Source: Phoronis australis (Eukaryota > Phoronida > Phoronidae). Taken from it: a stretch of 64,000 bases of DNA. The notes below the pieces were generated by a model. It made no database searches. It was given only the letters and a program-made list of their open reading frames with translations, and was not told the DNA's origin. This document shows positions 1 through 13,400 of the stretch, piece by piece; positions within the stretch are counted from its first letter, which is position 1, and each line of letters begins with the position of its first letter. The position numbers and the translations under genes were made by a program. The stretch covers positions 748,970 to 812,969 of the forward strand of contig NMRA01000014.1 in assembly GCA_002633005.1 (NCBI GenBank), in the 5' to 3' direction.

Positions 1-1297
1 AAATACTTCTCGTCAAAATACACTGACCGGAAACTGTACCAGAAAGGTCAGGAGAGTGGCGGCGCCTCTTGGCTAGCACGTAAGAAAATGCCGGAGTTGC
101 GAAAATGCTGTTGTCTATAATCTATGGTTAAATTTAACTTTAGCGTGATCGGATAGCGCGTGCTTCCAGAATTTTTCCCGCGCAATCACTACTTGCAAGA
201 ATTCGCCATTATACTTGAAAACGAAGTGTTGTACCCAAACTACAGTGGCTCTGTATTTTTGGAACATGCGCACTTTCACGTTTGTGTTTTTAAAACTTGC
301 TAAAACGAGGCATTGTGTCTTAAACAGCTATACATAACATTGACTTTTGCAGCCCCACCAAAGTGCGCCTGTAGTGAATGTTTACTCGATTTATTTATAG
401 TGACTTTTTCATTCTTGATGCTGTTTAGTCATACTCTAATCAAAAGGCCTGTTGCAGTGGACCCGCGTTTTAAATTATGGTGAGCTCAAGTTACATGCGT
501 TGTTTTCCGAAATACTTTGTACTTTAGTCATCAAGTTTCCAGTTACGTCTCCGGATCTTTACAAGCCAAAAACTGTCCCAGAATGCATTTGAGAAGCGAC
601 AGCAGCACAGTAGAAGAAATCCCTCGAATTGAAGCGTTATGTGTTACCTTTTAAGGATGATTACGACCCTTTACCTGTGAAAATTTAACTTATGACTCAT
701 GCAACTCACTTCATCTTTACTCATATTCATGTGGCTTGTGGGCTTGGGGAGGACACAGTTCGCAATTGCAGGGAGTCCCATACACGGCGCAGAAAATCGC
801 CGGGTCAATCCAATTTACTTACCCTGATCGCGAGCATTAACGAACTGTCGGTTCTTTCCAAACACACCAGTAACTTGTAAGCTGAGTAAGGAACCAACTG
901 GTACCGGAATTTTCCGTACATAAGCCCATCCGATGAAAAGCCCATGGGCGTTTATTCAGAAAACTATGCCGAATAAACTCCATGGGCGTTTTAAAATATT
1001 TTGTGTTACAACTTTGGTGTCAAGTATCCAGAGGTGTTTATTCGGAAAATTTCTTCTTAAAAGTTCACTCAGCGTTTTGTGGAGTATTTATCAATTACAA
1101 AAACGAACAATGTGTTGGCGAACTATGTATTAACTAACGATCGATGAACTGACAGCCCGAATGTTCATGAGTGTCCTTTAGACCCAGTAAAGACCTCGCA
1201 AAGCCATGCAAGTGAGAAGCGAGTGTTTCGGGAGTTTGACCGAGCCTAACAAACTGTAATCTCGTACTGTACAAGACCTTGTCTGCATGTATTATAG
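1..1297. other. No recognisable gene; presumed calpain intron
   Basis: The first calpain exon in the window starts in mid-codon, so this stretch is probably intron. Short open frames here (for example 692-880) have no family match. I saw no exon with the GDCWLL catalytic-Cys block. Confidence 0.5.
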
Positions 1298-1451
1298 GTG
1301 GTCTCACGCATATGAAGTGATTGAAACTGGTGACCCCTTAAAGGCATTAACGATGTTTACTGGAGCCATATGTGAGCATTTTTCGTTGGACAAAGCAAAT
1401 GACGAAACGTTTCACATTTTATACAAGTCCTATTTGAACCAGTCTTTCCTG
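1298..1451 (+). CDS. Calpain exon: protease core, FTGA block
   Basis: Acceptor ATTATAG precedes G-TGG; donor CTG/GTGGCT follows. The reading WSHAYEVIETGDPLKAL then TMFTGAICEHFSL matches the calpain segment that usually reads EKAYAKLNGSYEAL..EAL.DFTGG..E.F.L. It starts with the last base of a codon and ends in phase 0. A later donor at 1472 was rejected because it runs into a stop in the next exon. Confidence 0.83.
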
Positions 1452-4400
1452 GTGGCTTATCGGAAGGACAGGTCAATACAAGACAGACGACACAGCCGGA
1501 TAACCGTGGTAAAGTTGGGCTTCTTTCGCTAAACATGTACATGTAACTAGGGTAAAATAGGGCAGAGCCACTACATTCACAGATATATAACCACTGTATG
1601 CCGCTGAAACACTGCAACAATTTGTCACATTTCGGGCCGTTGTGACAGACCGAAATTGTGACAATTTGGGCCAGCACCACAGACACATATTGTTACAATT
1701 TTGAAGTTGTGACAATTAGGGCCTGCACAGATCTCAATGCGTTTATATTCAGCTCTGATGAGTGCAGACTCCGTAGCCTATCTATCATCTTCCGTACACA
1801 GCTAAAATTGGCGTTTATTCAATTTAACATTTTCTAATAAAGGAAAGGCAGTAAGAATGAACAAAAACACAAAGTAGTTTAAAGACAGCCTCAAGCGGCT
1901 AAAACAGATTTCTGACACCAAAAATGCAAATGTTGTTCATAAAAAATATTGTTTTTGCTTCTTAAATACCACGGAAAGTAAGTATTTTCCACGCAAATTA
2001 CGCCGCTTATAATTCGTAGCCTCTTCGAGCGCCCCAGAAAAAATCTCAACAAAACAGCGTAAAGTTCTCATATGACATCATTACATCGTGGCCACGAAAT
2101 TACTCGGAAGCCACACTGTGTAACAGCTGAGTGCCATTTTTGGACGTTCTGTAATTATCGATTTTTGGGCTGAAATGCCGCGTTGCGTGGTGTACGGGTG
2201 TAGCAATGTCAGCGGCAATGGCATACATTTGCACAACTTCCCCACCGATACCGTCGTGTGCAGTGCGTGGAATAGATTCGTATCCACGAACAGGACTGGC
2301 GACAAAATTCCCGATCAGCAAGATCTGTTCTAGACTATTGTAGGTGCAAAGCTGTATACAAAATTTACAGTTTTGCGCCGATGTGGGTAAAAATGACTAA
2401 ATGACTGACACAAAGAAAATGACGTTTATTAGAATGTTTTTCACTTAAACGGCTGGGAACGGGCAAAGTGAGTGTCGGAATTGTCTCCAGATTTTGCATG
2501 CACCACGTCGGTTGTTGGCTCTGCGATATAAGTTTCACAACGAGGTGACTAACAGAACTCATACCCGGCCTGTGTGAAATTTCGTGGTCTAACGGGGCTC
2601 AAATCACACTTAGCTGTACTTTGGTGATGGTCTTCAATCAGCTAGCTGGCTGGCTACAATTAAGATCTGCAGTGCGCACTTAGGCGTTTCGTATTACCAA
2701 TGAGTGTAGTAGTATAGGAGAGTTCACTTGTGAGTTCGCTGTTACCACTACTACTAGCGCCGCCAAGTGGTGAACAAGCTACGGTCAACCAGGAAGCGCC
2801 AAAACAATGGGGACGGACGCATTTTGCAGTGCGATAAATTGCATGAATTCATCCACGAAAACCCCAGACGTGTCATTTTGTAGGTTTCCTAAGGATCCAG
2901 AAAGGTAAGGATTATCTGTTATTCAATAATATGATACATTGTCTTTCATTTTGTGTGTTCTGTTCACGGTTGTTAGACAAGTCGATCGCAGTCCCGNNNN
3001 NNNNNNNNNNNNNNNNNNNNNNNNNNNNNNNNNNNNNNNNNNNNNNNNNNNNNNNNNNNNNNNNNNNNNNNNNNNNNNNNNNNNNNNNNNNNNNNNNNNN
3101 NNNNNNNNNNNNNNNNNNNNNNNNNNNNNNNNNNNNNNNNNNNNNNNNNNNNNNNNNNNNNNNNNNNNNNNNNNNNNNNNNNNNNNNNNNNNNNNNNNNN
3201 NNNNNNNNNNNNNNNNNNNNNNNNNNNNNNNNNNNNNNNNNNNNNNNNNNNNNNNNNNNNNNNNNNNNNNNNNNNNNNNNNNNNNNNNNNNNNNNNNNNN
3301 NNNNNNNNNNNNNNNNNNNNNNNNNNNNNNNNNNNNNNNNNNNNNNNNNNNNNNNNNNNNNNNNNNNNNNNNNNNNNNNNNNNNNNNNNNNNNNNNNNNN
3401 NNNNNNNNNNNNNNNNNNNNNNNNNNNNNNNNNNNNNNNNNNNNNNNNNNNNNNNNNNNNNNNNNNNNNNNNNNNNNNNNNNNNNNNNNNNNNNNNNNNN
3501 NNNNNNNNNNNNNNNNNNNNNNNNNNNNNNNNNNNNNNNNNNNNNNNNNNNNNNNNNNNNNNNNNNNNNNNNNNNNNNNNNNNNNNNNNNNNNNNNNNNN
3601 NNNNNNNNNNNNNNNNNNNNNNNNNNNNNNAATTACCCTCTGAACCCCCAGGAGCAAACATTCAAATTTTATTGTCCATGGAGGTATGAACTGTTATAAG
3701 GAAAGATAATTTGCCTTGTTAAGAACTCAAACATGAAACAAAACCGTGATAGATTTTGAAGGGAGCTTCAAAAGAATAAAAACAAATACACTTTAATATT
3801 GATTAAAATACACATTTTCATTCTCATTCGATTATAAGTGGATGTTAGTTTACGTATTCTAACCATTTGCAATCATACAGTAATTTTATTGCACGTTGAA
3901 CGTCATTAAAGTATGAATTCATCAGTGTTTACATTGTTCGGACTGCGCTCCTAAGTAAGTATTGATTATTCACCGCTTGGGGCGCTAGTGTTTCGACCGG
4001 TAACCATTGCGGCGAATGGTAAAATGGCGGAGTGAACTCTCCTATACTCGTACACTCCTTGGTATTACTCTCCCGGCCCGGCGTATACTAGGGAATCCGG
4101 CCCAAATCGGAATATTCTGATTTGGGTCGTTCCCGTAGGCCTAACGGAATTCTGATACTGGCAGCCCATATCGGAATATATTTTTGATTGAATTTAAAAC
4201 ATTAAATTGATTACAATTCCTTATAATTCGGTATGTTTTCATGCAATCCAGACTTATTTCATAGTTTTAATTTATTACAGATACTCACACCGTTGTGTTG
4301 CTATTAAATTTTCAAAATTTTGAGGTTGACCGAGTCAAAATGGCGGCGACTAGGGGTTGCAGGATTTCAAGGCGAATTATTTTGATATTGAAGTTTCTAA

Positions 4401-7400
4401 TATAAAACTTTCAATGAATTTGAATATAATTGCTTTGTACAAAAAGATCACGCTAATATGTGTTGCAACGTTTCCATGTATTTTGCACCAAATTAAACGG
4501 CTTGTTGTCGCCGATTACAATACGGGACACGCTCTCGACAGCGGCCCGTATCGGATTCGCGCAGCTTCAAGAAGATATGAATGCACAGTTCCTAACATCA
4601 AAGTTTTTGTATCAAGCAAATTACACTTTAAAATAAACATTGTGAAATTGCTGATAACAATTCGGACGAAGCGTTTTGTTTTTCCGATTGTTTCGGCGAC
4701 TCCAGTCATCTTCCCGTGGATTCCCATGCGGGCCCGTATTAGGATATGTGAATTGAATAAAAATTCTAAAGGTAATGATTTTGATCAATTTTAATATTAA
4801 TTGACATGAAATGAACAATTCGTGATTTCTTGATTTTCCACGTAATTTGCACTAAATTAAACGGCCAGTCATCGCTGATTCCAATACGATGGAGACACGG
4901 TGGAAGCCTAATTCGTTGTAACGATGATGTCATAGACTTCGATTGGTGCAAGCACCATCTCAAGTTTTTTTGGCGCTAAAATGTGTTTGTGATGGGGCTG
5001 CTGTATTGTAAAAGGCCTACTTAATTAACAACTTGGGTATGTTAAGACACCGCATGTTGATGTTTTTCATCAATACACGAATTTTAGATATAAAAATAGG
5101 AACTTTTGCACCACATTAGGCCTTAAAGACATGTCCTGGTCCAGTACATAGAGAAGGGATCACAGTCTGCCCTTATAAGTGAAGCGCAGGCGCATGCTGC
5201 TGTATGGAAGCACTTAGCATGTTTCTTCTTTGGTGAAACGCGTTGTTTCGAATAAAGGCGGATGGGCCTAATACGCGCATATTGGACTCCGGCAAAGAAA
5301 TTCTTGAGGAATTCACAACAATACACCTACTGAAAGTACATGAATGGTTGTTATCATGTGGACATCATTAAAATGGTCCAAGATTGTTTCAGAATAATCA
5401 CCAAATATTTTCCAGTCCGTGTTACACCTCGAACTGCGATATTAGACAATTGAGTTCACATGGACAGTGAAGCCGCTTCAATACAAACTTTAAGATGCAT
5501 CGCGTGTCAGGTGACGTTAGTACGATAGTGACGTCACTGTGCCAGCATGCGGTGCTCAACGTTACACGAAAAAGGTAGACCACGTCATTTTCACAGAAAA
5601 AAGCCAAGACGTTCAACTACGTGCTTGTAAACTATTAACTTTCAAAATATTTTCTCAAAAAATGAACAAATAGCTTCCATTCCAAATGTTGGATAATTTT
5701 TTATTTACATTTTGGGATTGAAAATTTGAAAGGTGCATTGTAGAAAATGCTCACAACTGAGAAATTTTCTGACATTGAGCGGTTTTCTGTGGTTTAACGA
5801 TCAAGGAGACACCGAATGTGTGGCGCCTCAGAAGCTAATACTTAGTTACAAAAAACAGAAGGATTCTGGCAATCGGCAAACGATTAGAGAACATCAGCGA
5901 TATCTATTGCTGCTGCCTTATGTTCTCCCGTTTTGATATTCTCTTGTTCTTGTGTTCTCCGCGTCCTTAAATCCCCCTGTTCCTATCTCCCCACTTCATT
6001 ATGCTCTCCCGTCCTTATGCACCCCTGTCCATATGTCTTTCCCCCACCCCCCACTCTTCTTTATGTTCCCCCGTCTTTATTTCCTCTTTTCTTATTTCCC
6101 CCCGTCTCTATCTTCTCCTTGCCTTATGTTCCCCCATCCTTATGTCTCTTCGCCCGTATGCTNCCTTTCCCTATGTTCCCCCTAGTATATGTTCTCCCGA
6201 CCTCATGTTCCCCCGTCCGTGTGTTCCCCCGCCCGTATGTTCTCTCGTCATTATGTTCTGCGTTCCTAATGTCCTCCCGTCTTTATGTTCTCCCGTCCTT
6301 ATTTAATCTCGTCCCTATGTTCTCCCGTCCGCCAGAGACCAGAAATATTCCCGGCATCTAGCCATGACCAGCGCTGCAGTTGTCAGGTTTGTTGACTAAT
6401 TTTTCCGAGAAATAGCTGGAACCATGCCTCAGAAGTTTCGCTTGATGATTCCATTATGAACAAATATGACAAAATGAAAATGAAGCAATGAAGTTAGGCT
6501 TCATTCGTAACTACAACACTTGATAGAGCAGACAAACGGAAATTCACAGTGCCAACTCTCGCGCCCAGTCCCGTGAAATCTCGGAGCTACAAGCTCTAAC
6601 AATACAATACATAGGTCTTTTGCAGCTAGGAGTTGCCATTCGATGTCCTCTCTACTGTCTCTGGTCTAGCTCTTTGTTCGTATCAATTTCAGGACACCGA
6701 GCTGGACGACAGTGTGACTGGGGACACGCTATATGTGATCTCGTCCATGACTGTGGTAAGCACTGTTAGATAAGTAGTGTTAAAGCCGTTAGATGTCATG
6801 GTTTGGACCCATCAATTTCGTTGAACGACTCAACGAAGCGAATTACGTTGTAAGGAGTCACTGGGCCCGTTCCAAAAAAGCTAGGACAAATTTTAAATTT
6901 CACTGAATTTTTAAGTACGTTTCAAGATAGAGATCCTACGTTTGACTTAAATTTTGTCTTAAATTTGACTAACTTACCGAATGTCGAAGTTTCAAAGTTT
7001 GGAAGTTGAGACAAATTTTAGACTTAGGTAAAAAATGAACTTAAATCAGTTTCTTGGAACGGGCCTCAGGTTTATAAGTCTGTGCTCATGATCTCTTTCC
7101 AGTACACGCTAACGTCGGCACGCGCCGCTTTACGGAAAACGACACCACTCACAGATTTAGGTAGTGTTGACAAGCATGAATTTTCTTTGAATCACAACAG
7201 AAACACGGAGAAATAAAATGATTTGATAATCACAGCACGTGTAGTTCTATCATTTTGTGAGATTGCGAATGTGAAATACTGCACAGGTTTCTTTCAAACA
7301 TTATGTATAAAGCGTTTCAAAGGACGACCTTGACAATTATAGGGGAATCACAGGGTTGAAAGTCGTTAAATTTTTTTCTAAGTTTCTCTGCAACCGTTTC

Positions 7401-10400
7401 GCAACGATGTCAGAACCCCAGGCAGGCTTTAGAAAAACATATGGCACTGTAGATTATGTAATTGTTTGCCCCAATTAATGATTATATGTTTTGCTGTGTC
7501 TTCGAATATTTCAAGAAAGTTGTTGATTGTGTCTGGAGAGGCGGCTTAAAATATAAAAAGCTGCTGCGTCATAACAATGCACGAAAATGTATGTAATTAA
7601 GTGAAATATATAAAAGCGTTAAATCTCGTGCTTCCTGAACCACAGTGGAGAGATTGCTGATTACTTTGTATGTTTATTAGCTCGTCGGGTGTCAGTTGTA
7701 TTATTCGAAGTTGTTGTTGTGTGTCTCTGTTTAAATGCAGTCTACTACACCTATCCATTCTTGCCTTCAACTATGTGTAGTTGTGTTTGCCTATCAAGGA
7801 ATTGATCATGGCAGGTCGATGATGCGAAATTGTCCCGAAAACGGACATTGGTAGGATTTAAATCGAACAGTGTGTCAAGTTCACATTAGTACTTCTTGAG
7901 AATTTTTCGTAAAAAATGACGTATAGACAAAAATATGACAAAGTTGATGCTGGTTGCGAGGTCTCAAATGCGTCACCATTTGTTAGCATTATCACAATCT
8001 TTGCGTCGTTCAACTCTTGCTCTGAGTTGCCTCAACTTACTATGGGCAATGAAAAAAGAGAAAGATGACGGCCGGGATATGTACAGTACACCCTCTGTGG
8101 GAATTTCCCACTGGCCACCCCGCCACTGAATTCACCTACGTATGTATTAATGTGTAGCAATGAGTATATAATATATGCATTCATGAATACAATCCGAAAC
8201 TGAATCCTTGCTGTCATTTATATTTTATACAAGCTGCCACTCCATGGCAATGAAATGAGACTGGTGTGTGTCCGGTATCCGTTTGGCCTAATTCCAGAAC
8301 ACGACGATCAAGATTTCAAAAGGTAGGCAGTTGCTGAGTGAATACATTTAGTTGGATTTGAGTATGTATACATACACGAAACGTACCGAGAGTGGCATAG
8401 GTGCAGTAATATCCCACGAGACATTGATCGTATCGAATTGGATATTACTTCATCTACGCCAATCGAGGTACGTTTTGTATTTATCCCATACACTTCGAAT
8501 TCCTAAGTTTCTTTTAGTTTTCGGCAAATTTTTTAATACATCACTCAGACTGTTCACGTGGCGGATCACATCTTATATGTATTTATCACATACGCGTTGA
8601 ATCTGTCGAGGGAAATTCGGCCATGTAATAATGTTTTCCGTATTCACCTCCCGCACTACTTCAACAGTGACCTCCGAGACTGAAGGTTCAAAAGGTAGGT
8701 CAATGTCGACTCGACGTCGTTAGCCGCTTAGATCATCAAACTTTCGAAAAATTGTAGCAGTGTAAATACCACTCAACATGCAACCAGGTCTCAATCGTAA
8801 CATCCGGAACAGGACTGTTAATTACACAATTCTGTCTCAGTTTTCAATTTCTATATAGTCGGGATACCTATCGTCATCAGGCTCCAATGGTCGTCCGCCA
8901 TCTTCTTTCGCGTACAGCGCAGCCACGCGGGACTTAACGTTCCAATCTAGAGCGTTCGTGTGCACGTTAGGTACTAACCTCTCGGGAGAAACACGCATGG
9001 AAGAACTGACACGAAAATCGGTGCAATTACCGACTGTTTTTTTTGAGACCACTTAAAAACTTGTAGATTTTACTTTTTTGATCATTTTCAGAAGATATTG
9101 TTTATGCAATGTATCTATTTGTCCCAGGCACCAACTGACACCTGGGCCCGGTCTCCAATCTCCGTACTCAGACTCGAATCATGCTCAAAATCACACTTCA
9201 TACTCAACTCGAGTACAGACTCAGCTTTGGTGTATTCAATGTCACTCGAAAAATCTGTACTCGAAATTTCGAGCACATACTCAGTTTTCGAGTGTACTCG
9301 AACTGAATTGTATCTCATCTATATTTCGAGTACGATTTTGAGTAAAAATTCGGAGTCTATGCTCAAATTTCAAGTTTGGTATGGCAGTGTGCTTGAAATC
9401 GTACTCGAAAATAAATACGAGCCAGAGAACAAAATATCGAAAGGGAACCAAGAAACACAGCAAATCTAAAAACAATAAGTCCTCTTACCGTATCTCAGCA
9501 CTTCAATTTCAGTTCAGAGATAATAGTTTTCATCTTAAATCTTCTTATTTTTCACCGTATTAACCCGCCGTATCACTGTTGTGGCCGCCATTCTACCTCT
9601 ACAATTCCTGGCAACAGGCGCATTGTAATCCCTTGTCGGCTAGTCATAACAAGCGTCGAAAGCAGTTGTGGGAAAAGTCGTGTGAGAAGTGTGTGCTGCC
9701 CTTATTTCGGTTGTGTGCCTACGTTTTGCAGGGTTTCCAAAAGACGAGGAGGGGAGGGAAGTTAAAAAAAAGTTCGCTTCCCTGTCACGTACATTTCTCA
9801 TCATAACTTAGTCATCTATAATTCCTCAATCCCCAAATGGAATTCCAGATTTTGTTTGCCGATTTCTAAGTAGACGTCTCGTCCCGTTCACTGCCACTGG
9901 TGAACTCTGAATGCCTGCACAAGTATTGTTTTTTAACTCACGTGCCAAATGTCAACTCACTTGATACATCCCGGTAAAATACAAAGATACAGTATCAAAG
10001 TTTAACATCAGCGTAGGCCTACACAGCAATGGGTTTTATGTCAAGACTAAATTAGCAACAGAGATGTGATGTGACAAGCTGTGACATATTTCTCAAGACA
10101 TTTTCGGGACTGGGTGAGGAACTCAAGAAGTAAAGCTTAATAATTGCCAAATGTATCAAAGAAATGGCATAAGAATATTTATTGAAACTAAAAAATGAAG
10201 AACACTCAGAATTCCACGGTATAGACATACTCTTATAGTTGTAGCGACAGCAGACGATAACGTAGGCCTAGTTCTTGGGGTGGTCTATTCCAATAGGGAG
10301 CGATGAATCAGCGCGGCTTTGCATGATTTTGCATTTCACATCATAAAGAGTTCCATAGCAACTCGAGTATGAGTGTCAGATTTGAGTACGTTTGTAGTCT

Positions 10401-13400
10401 ACTCGAAATACGACATTAGATACGCTTTTTTGAGTACGACTCCAGTGAGCACGATTTTGAGTATGAAATCTCGAGTATGAGTATGAGTCTGAGTACGGAG
10501 ATTGGAGACCGGGCCCTGTTAGGCCGAAGGAAAAACGCAGCAGACAAATGCAACACGCTGGGTGCTTAACAGTTTCGGCTCATGCATTCCTCATCAAAAT
10601 ATTGTCCACGTGTTTTTTTATTGCAAAACACAGTACTGAGCTCAACATTTATGTTGAAGTTTTTGGTTCAGGCATTTTGGATTTATTTGAAGAAAATTGA
10701 AATACTTGAATTGATAGAGAGTGGTCACCAATAAAGTAAAACGTTGACTTTATTTCACTATATTGCATTGTTACATACAACACAGCATGACATAATTAAA
10801 AATAAAAGAAGAGATTGAGCAATAAAATGCAAATGCAACTTGGGTATTTATTTATTTATTTATGATTGCAGAAGTCTGTTGAAGGTGAGAAAAATCAAAC
10901 AATATGATATTGGGTAATTTATTAGAACAACTTCATCAAGGCTCAATGATCAACTTCTGCCGACCAAGTCTCAAAGGGTTACAGTTCTGTTTTGGCTGAC
11001 AAGATGTTAACAGAGAATGAAGAAAAACTGAAAAGAAATAGAATGACAGCATAGATAACTATAGATTATTACATGGCGAAGTCGTTCTCCCCGTTATCTA
11101 GAGCCCGAGTGGATTTTGGAGAATTATCGCCCAAGGGGCGTTAGCCCCGAGGGTGATAATTCTCCAAAATCCTCGAGGGCTCTAGATAAGGGGGATAACG
11201 GCTGAGAACATGTAATAATCTATTTATACCACATACTAAACGAGAAACATTGCAATGAATCGATTTACCTTTTCTGACTCTCCACGGCTTTGTAACTACT
11301 TTCTATGTCAGAGGCCCGGCTATTTTTGTCAAATAAGGCTTTTACTCAGAACCAATTGAAAACTTAAATATAATAGAAATAAATTGAATTTATAAATTAA
11401 GGTTTACCAACTATTATAGCTTAAAACACGTTTTTTTTCACGCTAAGCTTCGACCGGGAAATTATCGTCTGCTAAAGTAGGTTACCACTGGTAACTGGAT
11501 ATAATTCTCAAGTCAAAGATCCTGACGACACAATACCCGCATTCAAACTGTAGATCGGTGATTTATAAGTAAGAGGACATGAGAGAAAATTTTCACTGAA
11601 TTAAGATATCATTTTTATGGAAATTACGTGTCTTATTTTTCGTAACGTATAAGTACAGTACAATGCGGTTTGTTGAACGTGCGATTATTGCGCGTGCGAT
11701 TATTGCGCGTGCTCATTTAAGTATTGTATTTTCACTCTTGATGACGTCAGCCACTGCATGGTGTAGTGGCAAGTCGGCGATCAGCAATTTCAGGGTCCCG
11801 GGTTCGACTCCGTCCTCGGTTTCCCGCCAAATGGTTAACTCATTAGTGAGATAACTTTATGGGTTATTACACGGTTGTATCTGCCATTCGAGGCTAATAT
11901 TGCGGTATAAGTGGTATTAAGAACAACAAGAGCAAAAAGTCAAATAAAGAGGTCACAAACAGAAAATAAGTAAGGTCTATCTGCAATAAAACAATCACGA
12001 TTTATTTTCCAGAACTGAAATTCTGAATCAACTTTAATCGATTTAAAAATAGATATCATACCAGTAAAATAATTTGTGGTTGAACTAGCATTGTTGTGAA
12101 CCACTTTCCACAAAATTCTTGGCCTTTTTCTGTGTGGTTTTCTGTTCTTTCAAAAGACGGCAGCATATGACGACCATAAGAGTCATTATAAAATGGCTGC
12201 CGAAAAGCAATGCACAGTTCAAACACCTTGGCATAAATAAAAGAAAACTTTTGAATCAATGAATACTATATATTTGTGAGAGTTAAATCAAATCCTATTC
12301 AGAGCATTACTTTAAAGTGGAAAAATTGGGTGAGTACGACAACAAGCCGGTTTCATGCTTAGGCGGACGACCATTGGGTACCCGAGTATATATTATATCG
12401 TCTGCAACTCAGGCATCGATTCCTCGCCAATATCAAACATTGTTGTCACTGGCCATGACAGCACCCGAAACTATCGGCGACAGTATTATACGAGTAGCAA
12501 CGACGACCGTCCCAGTAACACGTGAACCTATCCACGCTACAGGATCCGTAGCCAGCCAGCTAGCTGTATCAACAGACTGTCGTATATTTAGTATACAGCT
12601 TCGTACCAAGGCTACAGAATCCGAAGAAATGCGACAACGTACCTGCAACAACGCTGCAACAGGCATATTCGCCGCAGCAATCATCAACGGTGGCACTTTT
12701 AACATCTTCGTGAAAACAGACGACGTGTAGTCTACGCGCTCCGGGTAATGACCTAGTTTCGAGTGCAGCTACCCGATGAGGATTTTACAATGTTATAAAT
12801 ATTCTTGTTATTTATTTATTTTCGAAATATGATACATACAAGTTCAATGCACGATAACTATCGTTTTCACAGTTTTTATCAATTTCAAGTAATAAACCGT
12901 TACATTTAAAACTGTTATCTTTTACTATAGTAAGTCAGCAACTTAACGCGCACGTACATACAGAACAGGTTGTGATTCGCCACGTTAACAGTCAGGGTGA
13001 AGTATTTATGAAAGGCCGAGAGAAAACAAAAAACTCACGAATTCGATGCGTATGGGATATTCGGTCTCGGTCGATACGCGGAATAATGTCTCCTGGGATA
13101 TTATTTCATGTACGCCACTCTCGGTACGTTTTGTGTATGTATTTGCGCGTTAGCTTGTAAGTTTTCTCTAATAAAAAGTTACAAATGTAACGATTCATTA
13201 CTTGAAAAGAGATAACAACGATGAAAACATCGGTAACTGTGAATTGAACTGAAAATAGTGAAATAACAACAATTATATTTGATATTGTATTTCGGTTATA
13301 CAGAATTTGTTAAATGCACGACACTTTTTATTGTTCACAGTCTTTATTCCGTTACGTTCGTACTTTCGGAACAAAACTCTACTCTCAACTGAACATAGAT

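Larger units (their letters stand above)
2698..4061. mobile_element. P-superfamily-like DNA transposon with THAP exon (contains gap)
   Basis: Inverted ends start CAATGAGTGTA on the left and CAAGGAGTGTA on the right (reverse complement), and share AGTATAGGAGAGTTCACT. Direct copies of GTATTAC flank both sides (2691-2697 and 4062-4068), consistent with a 7-bp target duplication. Further in, GCGCC.CCAAG.GGTGAA also matches between the ends. A THAP exon lies 110 bp inside the left end. CA-starting ends, a THAP domain and a 7-8 bp duplication suggest the P superfamily. About 634 bp in the middle is unsequenced. Confidence 0.66.

Noticed and set aside
5933-6361. Overlapping frames of 77-142 codons on the + strand.
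   Set aside because: Products of the TATGTTCTCCCGTCC minisatellite, open in all three frames.
6693-6755. Another frame of this calpain exon reads DWGHAICDLV, which contains a GHA triad-like word.
   Set aside because: That frame cannot be joined to either neighbour: it needs a phase-1 donor upstream, and the next exon would stop after six codons. Only the phase-0 reading VTGDTLYVIS fits both sides.
9640-9760. Cys-rich stretch with FCRVSK resembling a THAP FCRFPK box.
   Set aside because: The Cys spacing and the W/P positions do not fit, and no single frame spans the motif from a start codon.
11755-11815. A functional tRNA gene.
   Set aside because: A and B boxes are present but acceptor and anticodon stems do not pair convincingly by eye.
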